A stretch of DNA of 64,000 nt from Mytilus edulis (taxonomy: Eukaryota > Mollusca > Bivalvia > Mytilida > Mytilidae): positions 39,775,373 to 39,839,372 of the forward strand of contig NC_092350.1 of the NCBI RefSeq assembly GCF_963676685.1. The letters run 5' to 3'. A program made the translations under genes and the position numbers. The notes below the pieces were generated by a model. The model saw only the letters and a list, made by a program, of their open reading frames with translations, was not told where the DNA came from and ran no database searches. This document shows positions 1 to 10,676 of the stretch, one piece after another. Numbering within the stretch: position 1 is the stretch's first letter; every line of letters begins with the position of its first letter.

Positions 1-71
1 TATATACGACAATGCGTTGCATTCTCAGCAAAGTCTTCATACTGACGCACAGGTTATTCGACTCAAATAAA

Positions 72-139
72 CTAAGCAATATTGTCTTGATCATATTGCT
101 CCTTTGGGTCTTGATCATATCGCTCCTTTGGGTCCTCAC
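72..139 (-). CDS. Possible 3'-terminal coding exon, unidentified
   Basis: On the minus strand a pyrimidine-rich stretch ending in CAG (141-139 region) precedes an open segment containing two near-identical 24 bp units, each encoding the series D-P-K-E-(R/Q)-Y-D-Q, followed by D-N-I-A and a TAG stop at 72-74. It could be the last coding exon of a gene whose other exons lie at higher coordinates, but I could not find a convincing partner exon. It may equally be a chance tandem duplication. Confidence 0.2.
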
Positions 140-2925
140 CTGAAAGAATATTCAAAGAAAAAGAGAAAAGTTGAGTATTTATTTGCATATGCATATGCAA
201 AAAAATACCAAAGTTCAATTTAAAATAAATCGTACATACATTTGAATGTAAATTTTAGCATATCAATAATGGAGCTAGTTGTATGTTTTAGCTTTTAAAT
301 ACTATATTTACTAAACTATATATTGAAAATATATTGTAGTGAACCATTTGTGTCTGAAAATACACTTTCATTTTTGAAGAGTAAAGACAGTAATACAACT
401 AATTCTATGTAAATATTATAATTGTTGTATATGTTTTATGGCAATCAATATGTAACACTGTAATAAACAAATTTATATATATATTCAATACACGAATCCC
501 CAATCCAATTTATTTTTTGTCCTTTGCTATAAAAAAAAATATTTTCTCTGTTAATATAAATTCAAGTAGGAGCGAATCTCCATATGATTAAAATTCCGCT
601 GATTCATTGCACTACATGACGATCCGAAAGATTGAGATGTCCCACAAAAGAAATTTCCTCAGCTCAAAAATTCCTTGATTATTTTAGTATATTGTTTAAT
701 TAAATCGTATTTTTTACAGTGATAAACATAAAACGTAAACATGTTTATGCATGTTTATATATATTTACGCTGAAATAAAGTTTTAATAATTTTCTTAGAC
801 TTTTGTTGAAAATATCAAGTTTTTTCCTTGTAATTAAGGAAAGCATTGTCTGAAATAAATTTTTATTGTATTTGAATTCCGTCGACCTTCTTGGCAGTAA
901 ATTGTTATCCCATTTTATAGTAACGTGAACCAAGCCGGTCAATGACATTTTCATTTCATTCTTATAATGATTTATCTGATCAATTGTTTCTGGTTTTATT
1001 AAATATGCAATATCTTTGCATTTAATATGTAACTGTAAACATACTCTTTGCACGTCATGGTTTTGGTCTAAGTACATGGAAGATGAATTGCTGATCCATG
1101 TATAAGAAATTATGTAAGGACCTTTAGAAGTTGGCCGATGTTCTAGAATTATGTAGAATATGATGTTATTGAATAGTCACATGACGCTATTATGTGCAAA
1201 TAAACGAATCACGTGTCGGAACTTTTCATACCATTTTCAATCCATTTTGTTATATGCTAGGTGATGTTAACACAATTTATTCTAACAGTTTATTTCGTAT
1301 TTTGTACAAGTATGTAGTATACTTGAAGTGAATAGCAACACTTTTTAAAAAGTTAAAATATATCATAAATAGTTCACTCTGTTTGTGAAAAAAAAATTTA
1401 GCTTCACTTCTATTTGTCAAACACACTCTTAAAGACTGACTCATGCAGACTGTGTTCCCCCATTGGCATATTGACACCCTCGTCTTTAATTTTTTCAAAT
1501 CTTAAATTGAAAGCAATGAAAAGGTTATTTGTTTGTCGGAAGTAAATGTACATGTACATTAAAGAGTTTTAGTCAAGTATTACTTTTTTTTTAAATTGGG
1601 AAATTATGAGAGTATATGGGAATATGTTGGTGTGTTGAAGAGTTCTAGCATGAATTCATGCTTAATAATTGTAATGTTTTAAGATCAATTTTTATTTAAT
1701 TTGTTTAAACGAATTACGTGAGTAATCCTATCTAATTCATAGATTAGATAGAATGGAATATTCAACACGACGTAAATAATTATTGCATGAGTGCTGAGTT
1801 TTAAATTTTACGTGTTATACATATACTTTATACCGACTTTCGCTGAGTGTGCTCTGTATATAAGGGTTAATGATGCACATGATTACCCTCTAATAGCTAA
1901 GCTTCTGCTACAGGAGGAAGATAAAGCCTAGGTTTAGCATTCAGCATACTAGTATGGCTTATCATTTGAATTTGAATTTTAAAACAAAAAAAAGTTAGTA
2001 CATTAAATTATACTTTATACTTTTATGTTTAAGTCTAAACAGTTCTACTATATATGATTCAAAACAATTATTCACATTACAAACGACAATGAACCAACTT
2101 CTGATAAATCTTCAATACGATCTACGGTATGCAGAGTTGTTACGATAAAAAAATGTGAAAGGAGTTGAAACAATAACAATTTGTGAATTGCTGCAGTAAT
2201 TTTATGATATCAACATCGGTGCATAGATCACCACCATTAGGATACAAACATAGAGAAAATCGTGCTAAAGTGAAATTCGGGATGGTATAAACAACGTCAC
2301 AATATTACCGTGATAACTATGAAGTAGAAAGTAGAAAGTGACTGTATGTATGAATGTTAAATACAATGTAATGTCAATAAAACTTAAATGTGTATTGATA
2401 TTATTCAGACATAGTCTCTTTCTTACTTATAAAATAAAGAACCAATCTGTGTTTATCATCTTGCAGAATGAAACTAGAAAAAAATAAAAGTTATTGACAA
2501 GCTTTGTACAGTTTGTGTGTGTCTATACATGTATATCAAAATCTTTTTATACAATCAAATTTGCTGTTAAACAAAAACATTGAATAAATTAATAACAGTT
2601 TTCACATCAACGTTTTAGTTTTAGTTTTTGTTTTTTAATCGATGTTTCGATCAGACTTTATATAGCTTTCGATTGTTTTGGTAGTATACTTCCTACAAAT
2701 AAAATTCATTCTAGCAGATTCATCTTACTTATGAATTATGCATGTATAAGCTTTTCAGAAAAAGTGAAATATGAAACATATGTATCTATTTTTACAAAGA
2801 TTTTTGTATAATAATTAGCTTTTGAACTCATGTTTGTAAAGATCTCAGTTAATGAAAGTGGAACTACACTTGATTAAATCGATCAATCTGAATATAACAT
2901 GTAAAGAGGGTTAGACCTATAATGG
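140..2925. other. No recognisable gene; AT-rich sequence
   Basis: No supported coding region. A 110-codon minus-strand frame at 745-1077 is the longest, but it has no domain I recognise and no clear splice context. Short homopolymers and ATATAT runs are common. I see no large repeat here. Confidence 0.5.
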
Positions 2926-2992
2926 TGTACTTTTACAAATTGTGACTTGGTAGTTGTTTCATTGGCACTCATACCACATCTTCTTATATCTA
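2926..2992 (-). repeat. Fragment of the GTGGTATGAGTGCCAATGAG repeat family
   Basis: The stretch containing TTGGCACTCATACCAC is the reverse complement of the head of the dispersed repeat seen more fully at 3848-4140. Only the head is present, so this is a short truncated copy. Confidence 0.55.
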
Positions 2993-3847
2993 TTTAAAAG
3001 AGAATTAGCTATTTTGATTTCTTTCTCTTAGCAAATAATAAAAAGGGAGAGCAAACATCGCTTGTATCTAAATTTCCTTTTAAAATTCATTCACTTTGTT
3101 TCATAGTATCAACGCTCTGGACTCCGATGTGTCGACGGAATGGTAAATATTTGTTTAAAAAAAACAGACCATGTGACTTGGCACAATCAGAAGTTTAACA
3201 GCAGTTTTTTTAAGGAATATCAGTGTCAGCATTCACATAATGATAACTACAGATCAGGTGATTTGACACAATCAGAATTTTTAGAGAAGTTTTTAAGGCA
3301 AATAAGGGACAACACAGTATCACTATCACAGACCATGTGCATAATTCACTTCTAGCAACAGTTATTTTATGATAAATAATTTAATTTTGGATGTAACGCA
3401 TCTTCTGATTCGCTTACAGTGTTTTTTACCAGCCCATAGACATTATTTTATCCTGTGATCGTGACGTCATCATGATTTACTCCGTCTTAAAATGAAATTT
3501 AGAAGTTAATTATGAGGAATGACTGCAATATTTTTCTGTTTATTCGAAATAACATCAAAAATGTGGTGCATACTTTTAAAAAACCAGTATGCAAACATGG
3601 TATTTTTCCCATTCATTTAACCATTATTGATTACGTCTTGACTAAAACGTTCTTCGTGGTACCTCCATTCTTGTATGTGGGCAGATTGGATAAACACGAG
3701 CCAAAGTGACATGAACACCTCATCACAAATAAAAAAATGTTTTTTAAATAATAACAGGTGTATATAAAATTCGTCAAGCTATAAATCGCTTCCGGTTAAG
3801 AAAAGAAGTTAACAGAAACTTTTAAAGACCTATATAAGCAAGCAGAT

Positions 3848-4140
3848 GTGGTATGAGTGCCAATGAGACAACTCTGCATCCATGTCACAATAGACAATTA
3901 TATGTCAAAGTTCGGCCTTCAACACGGAGCCTTGGTTCACACCGAACAGCAAGCTAAAATGTGCCCAAAAAATGACAGGTGTAAAACAATTCTTTTAACA
4001 GAAAAAACACCGGTCTTATCCATAAAAAAACCCAGAGAAACACCTATGAACCACACTAACAAACGAAAACACCTGAAAAACAGACTCTTGAATAAGGACA
4101 GGTGCATGAAATGCCTCTTTATTATAGCCTTTATTATTTG
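3848..4140 (+). repeat. Dispersed SINE-like repeat, GTGGTATGAGTGCCAATGAG family
   Basis: Starts with GTGGTATGAGTGCCAATGAG, contains CGGCCTTCAACACGGAGCC and ACACCGGTCTTATCCATA, and fades out near 4140. Related copies in this window are at 27256-27520, 35467-35800 and 47914-48030 (plus), and 2926-2992, 19975-20315, 22752-23020, 29552-29790 and 30165-30255 (minus). Length near 300 bp and many truncated copies suggest a short non-autonomous retroelement. I could not confirm a Pol III promoter. The 106-codon frame across it is a by-product of the repeat. Confidence 0.65.
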
Positions 4141-5170
4141 TGTTCAGAAAATGGCTGTACCAAGTCAAGACAGTTGATTTCCACTCATTTCGTTAAGTGA
4201 TTTTATCGGCTTTCATAGACTCCCTCCTTTATGAATATACCTTAGAGTTTGGTATTGTCGTTATTACTTTTTTACTAGATGCATATATAATAATAAGGTA
4301 TATTTTTAAGTTTCTTCGGTAGAAGTTGTATTTAATAGAACGCCATGTGAAATGTACTGATTGCCTTCATGTATATACATGTACATGTATATGCTAGTCA
4401 GAACATGATCAGATACAATATTCTGATAATTGTCTTGTATCTCTATGCTATAACTGCAAGAGTGATTAAAATGGGTTTTCAATCTTTTGAACGCAATGAG
4501 AAACTTTCATAAAATAAGTAATATAAACAAATATAAACTGACTTGTTTTCTTTTCTTTGTGTATATCCCTTATGATTCCGAAAGTAGAACAGCTGGATTA
4601 TCAATGTTTAATATACAGATGCCTTATTGTCTGAAGCTTTCACCCAGTGTTTGTTCAATATTAATACTGAATATTTTATATCTCATTTGCATGAATTTAA
4701 CTGGACGTCGCAGGAAGAGATATAGCAATCCTCGAATCCATCGCCGTCATGAGTATCTAGGTTCAGTATGTGATTTAGAATTTTAAGATATCAATAATTT
4801 CGACTAATGTTCAGAGATTGTTATGCTATTTTTGAAGAATAATATGCTCCTTTGAGGCATAGAAACTCAAAACTTAGCATTTTAAAATATCATGTAAGAA
4901 ATAGGTAACATTATTTTAAGTCTTGAAACCTATAACTAGACACAAGTCAATTTTTCCGTAGATATAAAATCATTTATTTCATAAAAGCAAAGATACATAT
5001 CAATGCTTGCTCTATTTAAAAAATAATGTTCTCTAGTATAGTCGGCAATAATATTCGGAGATAAAAATGCAATAATATTTCCTTCTATTGCACAGAGATT
5101 ATGAACTATTTTTTTCATATTTGGGGGTATAATAGGCTTCAAAAGATTCCAAATATTCATATTGACATGG
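4141..5170. other. No recognisable gene
   Basis: AT-rich intergenic sequence downstream of the C1q-domain gene. A small alternating cluster of ACATGTA/TACATGT occurs around 4370-4392. Short frames here have no recognisable domain. Confidence 0.5.
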
Positions 5171-5176
5171 TTTTTT

Positions 5177-5182
5177 TTTATT
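5177..5182 (-). terminator. Candidate polyadenylation signal of the C1q-domain gene
   Basis: AATAAA on the minus strand about 50 bases past the stop codon of the C1q-domain gene (5233-5235). Position and hexamer fit a cleavage signal; the site itself is not demonstrated. Confidence 0.45.
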
Positions 5183-5232
5183 GTAAGATATTTCTATAAT
5201 AACTACATTTTATACTCTTGTTGATAATTACA

Positions 5233-8200
5233 TTAATCTCGATAAAGCAAGAAACCAGAAAATGAAGACCCGTCATCCACTAATAGACCCGTTTGTTGAT
5301 AAACTTCTACAGTTTTTACCCAAACAGATTCACCCTGATTAAGATGGACCACTGCCATATTACTATCAGAACGATGGTGATATTTCACATTTGGTGCTGC
5401 AACAAACGTCACGACAAGTGTTGAACCGTCTTTCACAATTTCTGCGTACAAAGTTGCATGGTCCATCGCCCGTAATTCAACGAAAAACACATAAAAACCA
5501 GAGACCGAAGTGGTAAAAATTCCGCTTTGTGAATTATATTGATTACCCATGTTTGTCACAACATGATCAAACACAATAGTTTGATGATTTCCTAAGTGCC
5601 CAATGTCATTACTGTTTGTAGCTGTAAATGCGATTTTTCCGTCTTCTGTAAAACAAAAAAGTAAGTTATACTACATCGAGAAGTTACATTCCTTTACTCT
5701 ACGAATACACACAAACGTAATTAGTTTCTTAGTATTGAATACTTATCGTTAAAAAAAAACCCATCTTACTTGTATGGAACGTCTAATTTTTATTACCTCT
5801 TATAATATCAGTTAAAGTAGGAATTTAGATATAAAAAGAAATATATCGTGCGTTCTATTTTAAGTCTTTACATCATTGCTCGTGCTTGAGTGAAAATGCA
5901 CTTATTTTTGCATACACTCGAAAAATTAAGAATACACTAAAGCTTAATTTCATTACAAATTTTACAATAAGGCTCACATGAGTGTATTTTTTTAAGACAT
6001 GAATCAAAAATGTTGAAAAAAAGAAAAAATGTACAATTTTTATTTCGAATAAAAAAAAAAGTACCATTGAATTAATCATAACATCAGCAATTTTTCTAGT
6101 TTTTGCATTTTTGAGGTAATTTGTTTGTTAAGCTTATTTCATCCTCTGATCAGAATGAACGAATCTTAACACTTATTTCAATTGCTTTTGCAGTATTCTG
6201 TTTTACAAAAAAAAAAATCTCCTCCTCTTTAAGATTCCATAGATCTTTCATTTATTGAAGATTTTTGACGTGCGTCAACTATAAAATTTTATACTTTACA
6301 TTGTAGCAAGACAAATTAAAAAAAAAAAAAAATAAATAAAAATAATGTATATACATTGTATGTACATTTGAAAAAAATATATTTAAATAAAACTACATAC
6401 ATCTGACAAAAAAATCGTTCGGGATAGAAAATGGGATTGAGATCAGATTCTGAGATAATAGTCTTGAATCCCTGTAAGGTACTGCATGATACTATTTGTT
6501 GTGGCAGATGATTCCAATTTATAACTGTCCGTGATTAAATGAATAGTTATAACTGTCTTTCTATGTTTATATTTGTCTTAATGAGTGTGGATTACTATGT
6601 CTGGTTCTATTGTTTAGTGGGATCAAAAGATTATAGTTAGGGACTGCAACAATTTCGTGTATAATTTTGTAAAAGAAGACAAGTCTGCATTGTAAGTCTG
6701 TCATCATTTCAGTAACTTGTTGGTGTTATGGAAGCGGTTGCATGACAATCTGTCTGCACTTCTGTAAACTTTTTCAATTAGTGAAATTTGCTGTTTTTGA
6801 TGTGGATCCCAAATAGTTGAGCAGTCCTCTAACTTTGGTCAGACAAGAGCTTTAAATGCATGAGCTTTAACTTTCGTTGTCTAATTTTTATTAGATTTCT
6901 ACGAATAAATCCAAGACTGATCTACTTTTGTTGTCATGTTATCGATATGTTTGTCCCATTTTTAATTTGATTGAAGAGTTAGAGCTACATATTTTGTAGA
7001 GTCAACTTTTTCTAGAGATTGATTACGTAATTTATAAGTGAATTATAAAGGTCTGCGGTTTTTTTAAGTTACACTGAGAATGTTGCATTTTATTAGGATG
7101 AAAATGCATGAGCCAGTCCTGCTCCCATCTGCCGGCCGCTTCTAAGTCAGCCTGTGATTTATATGTCTCATCTGATTTTTTAATTTCCCTATGAATAATG
7201 CGGACATCTGCGAACAATCTTAATTTGCTATGTTCAATATCTTCTGACAAATACATCTGAGCATATCTTTTTTATCTATATGATTTATACGTGAATAAAG
7301 TTTTTTTAGCTAGATTTTACAAACGTAAATTTATAACTCGAATTGCTAAGGATTTTTCAGAAACTGAAACTGGCTGTGATTGGAGCAATTTAAATTAGGC
7401 ATGTTAAGTGGGTCTAAAAGAGAAAAGGATATTTTGTTTAATTTCCATTTAGCAATCACAAAAGTATGTAAAACAGATCACTTAAAACCTTGTTTTTTTG
7501 TTCACTTTCCTGCCTTGTAGTTTATCGTACAATACAACATTGTAATTGTACCTGTTAGCTACAATTCAGACTGCAAATACACAGAGCTGTTCCAAGTTGA
7601 CTGCAAATAAATGTCTTCACATTCACCCAATAACATACAATAGCGTCCATGTCCTGATTGTGAACCCATGCTAGTAGACATGTTACGAAAAGGTATATAC
7701 TCGACGCTGAGGTTGACAAATTACACTTTAAATGTAGGGACTGTGTCACAACACCAAAGAGATTACCTGTGTATACATTGGATTTTATTTAAAAACTGCA
7801 TTGATCCTTTCGCAGGCAATTCCGTATGGAACGAATATTCAATAACATTCATACGATAAGAAATATAAGAATAGATATTAAAAATTTCCATTATATTTTT
7901 AAGAAACTATAATAAAACTATAGAAAATGGGGGAACGTTCATGTTAATGCAGTAGATGTGCGGGGCTACGGAGACACGGGGTACATACGTGTGTGAATTC
8001 TTTGGCGAGACCTTAATATATCTTGCAAATAATCTTAAGTATTTTAATCTGTTGTATACCTACTCGTGAATATAAATGTAACGATCATTTTTATAAAGTT
8101 TAAAAAAACAAACAGTGTATGTATTTTGATCCAGTTGTTTGCCAACTAAATTTTCATCTAACGGGGTCTAGTTTGCATTTACATCTTAAAACCATCTTAT

Positions 8201-9998
8201 GCAGATATTTTGTATTTCATAAATTCCTGAAACATTTGTGGAAATTCGCCAACCGTTTCATAAGAAAATGAAAATATGAAAAAAGTGACACCGATGACCG
8301 ATGGGTCTTTCCTGCTAGGAGCTTCTCTCTTTTAGTAACATGTCTTGTATGAAAGCATGATTTCATTACCAATCTTGAGTTTTTTTTATGAATAAAATCA
8401 ATCGGCATAAACAACGTCATCAAACATTCGATTCTTACTGTGACATAATGATATCTATTTTTTGGCTGAGTTCAACACTCAGTCTGCATAATATGACGCG
8501 ATTATTTACTAGTTAGATTTCAATGCTTACTTAATTACATTAATTTTAGACAAACACAATAGATGCTTAATGTTTAATTTACCTAATGCTTTGGAAACAA
8601 TTCTGTTTTCTCTTCTTTTCGCCAATCTGATATTTCTGTCGCTGTAACTAGGTCTTTGTTTGAAATCTTGCAAAATAAATATACAACATATATATACAAA
8701 TCAAATATATAAAACATACTATTATGCAAATATATATAGATCAATGGTTGTAAATAAACTCATCGTAGATGCCAGGATTGAAATATTTTATTTACGCCAG
8801 AAGCGCGTTTCGTCTACAATAAAAAAAAAATCAAATTAAACCTATCAAAACAATTCAGTTTGAAGTGAATAAACAAAACTTATGAATTTTATAAAAAAAA
8901 AAAGATGCAAATTTATATATTTGCTTGTAAGAACGGATTCAAAACAGCAATGTGGTGTTCTAGAGATATTCCCCTGTCTAATAATTGATAATTTCGACCA
9001 TCTACCATTTTATCTCTGGAAATAGAAGACAAGGTAGTTTCAATTTACTAACGAATATTCAATCTTAAATCTTTTTAAATCATAACTAGTAATAACTTAT
9101 GATGAACAAATAAAGACTGACGCAATATGTAACCAGATGCTATAAAAAAAAATAGATAGAGGAAAGTTGGATAGAACTAATAAACAAATACTTTACCTTT
9201 TGCATTCTGGGTTGTGTCCTTTGTAGTCAGATTCATTTTGTCTGTATCGCTGTTTAATGTATAAAAAAAATTTGCTTTAAACAGTTTGTCTTAAAGTAAA
9301 AGGAGCCATAGTGAAAGCACCAATCAAATAAGAAATAAGCGACGCACATAATAAAAATGCAAACGAAAGTGAAACAGTACGATTAATAATCACCAAATGC
9401 ATATTAGGTGAAAATTCGCAGCCGAAATATATAATTCTTTAGAGTTCAGACCCATATTTTCTTCAAGATTGATTATGGTAGCGATAATAAATGGTGCATA
9501 AAAAGTGTACTTATAGTCATCAAAGGTACCAGGATTATAATTTATTACGCCAGACGCGCGTTTCGTCTACAAAACACTCAGTGGCGCTCATGTCAAAATA
9601 GTTATAAAGCCAAACTAGTACAAAGTTGAAGAGCATTGGGGATCCAAAATTCCAAAATGTTGTGCCAAATACGGCTAAGGTAATCTATTCCTGGGATAAG
9701 AAAATCCTTAGTTTTTCGAAAAATTCAAAGTTTTGTAACAGGAAATTTATAAAAATGACCATACTAACCTTTTATCAGTAGTTTGTGAATTGCTGAATAA
9801 TGCCTTAGGTTTTACACATTCATTTTCACATATTGTCATTCTTTCTGCAAGGTGCGCGTTCTCATTTTCTAAATCGGCTACCTTGTTTTCAAGAAGAGAA
9901 ATTCTATGAAGTATGTCTTCATTGATAAACGTTTCCTTTAAACCATAAACATATAAAAGTTGTATCAGAAAAAGGAAAATATGTTTGTGTTCCAACAT
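5233..9998 (-). CDS. C1q-domain-containing secreted protein, four exons
   Basis: Exons on the minus strand are 9769-9998, 9197-9249, 8583-8666 and 5233-5645. All introns are GT-AG and the phases join (230+53+84+413 nt = 259 residues plus stop). Residues 1-19 form a hydrophobic signal peptide. Residues about 26-55 are a heptad-like coiled coil (ISLLENKVADLENENAHL), followed by two cysteines (57, 61). A charged linker with KRREN precedes the C1q jelly-roll domain (about 126-259), which opens with KIAFTA and ends with FSGFLLYRD. Bivalve C1q-domain proteins of this shape are secreted lectin-like pattern-recognition proteins that trimerise through the stalk; that role is inferred from the family. 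The start was chosen because it directly begins the signal peptide; an upstream in-frame extension lacks one. Introns hold repeat and LINE debris. Confidence 0.92.
6430..7256 (-). pseudogene. LINE reverse-transcriptase remnant
   Basis: Read on the minus strand, the sequence from 7256 downward gives fragments typical of the C-terminal half of a non-LTR retrotransposon reverse transcriptase: KLRLFADVRIIH, a WEQDWLMHFHPNK segment, then VDSTKYVALTLQ, KWDKHIDNMT and IWDPHQKQQISLIEKV. Stops and shifts interrupt it throughout, and the usual ADD catalytic box is degenerate (ADV). It lies in intron 3 of the C1q-domain gene in the same orientation. The clade (CR1, Jockey or RTE-X) cannot be fixed by eye. 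Confidence 0.75.
8753..8819 (+). repeat. Fragment of the GCGCGTTTCGTCTAC repeat family
   Basis: Contains AAACTCATCGTAGATGCCAG and AAGCGCGTTTCGTCTACAA, matching the ends of the 457 bp element at 31663-32119. Only the terminal repeat is present. It lies in intron 2-side sequence of the C1q-domain gene. Confidence 0.6.
9516..9760 (+). repeat. GCGCGTTTCGTCTAC repeat, longer copy beside a splice donor
   Basis: Opens with TCAAAGGTACCAGGATTATA, includes GACGCGCGTTTCGTCTACAA, AAGTTGAAGAGCATTGGGGA and AATCTATTCCTGGGATAAG, and runs to AATTTATAAAAATGACC. A parallel inverted copy is at 24577-24946. The homologous block ends about 8 bases from the GT donor of C1q exon 1 (9768-9767). Confidence 0.7.
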
Positions 9999-10179
9999 TT
10001 TAAAACCTAGGAACCGGTAGTGATGTTCTGTCATACGACTAAGATAACCTTTTGTATGGCATACCGATAAGATTTCTAGTACGTTACGACTATATTGTGT
10101 GTCGGTGTCAATAAAACAAAAGTAGTTATAAACAGATAATTTTAATCTGATTTTTAAAGACTGGAGATCTACTATCAAC

Positions 10180-10671
10180 CACGGTTTCTTAATTTATAAA
10201 TGTTTAAGAAAAATATTATGAGAATTCGTGAATTGCTGCACACATAGTAGATATTAACTAAAAAGTTTTAATACCATCTATTTATTCAACTTGAATCAAA
10301 CGTCAGATTGTAATTGTTGAAAAAACACAAATATTGACAAAACGGTATAATTAAGCTACATAATTTTAGCTCAGTCGATGATTACCAACTGGAACTATAT
10401 ATTGAAACACAATATTTGAATATTCCATACTCAGAAAGCTTTTTCGTATTTACAATACATTATTTATTGTGATTGTTTTTCGTTTCATCTATAAATAACG
10501 CAACAGTGATCGAGCTAGACATTAAAAGGGCATTTGTATTGGTGTCCAGGAAAGACACTTTTAAGTTGTTTGGGTTGTTATTTTTGTGTACGTTTCTTTG
10601 TGCATTCATCTATGTTTTGTAACACAAACTTCAATTTTTTAGAAGTGTATATAACAACAAAGAGTGTATCA
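10180..10671. other. Upstream region of the C1q-domain gene; nothing recognised
   Basis: Presumed 5' flank of the minus-strand C1q-domain gene and the gap before the large tandem-repeat element. I see no repeat, ORF or clear core-promoter motif that I can support. Confidence 0.4.
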
Positions 10672-10676
10672 TTTTT

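Noticed and set aside
745..1077. 110-codon minus-strand frame
   Set aside because: No recognised domain, no supporting splice context, AT-rich composition like the surroundings. Left as an unassigned frame.
3857..4177. 106-codon frame
   Set aside because: It falls entirely inside a SINE-like repeat that is interrupted by stops in its other copies.
9999..10178. N-terminal extension of the C1q-domain protein
   Set aside because: The frame is open upstream but the ATG at 9996-9998 immediately starts a signal peptide. The extension would bury it and has no domain.
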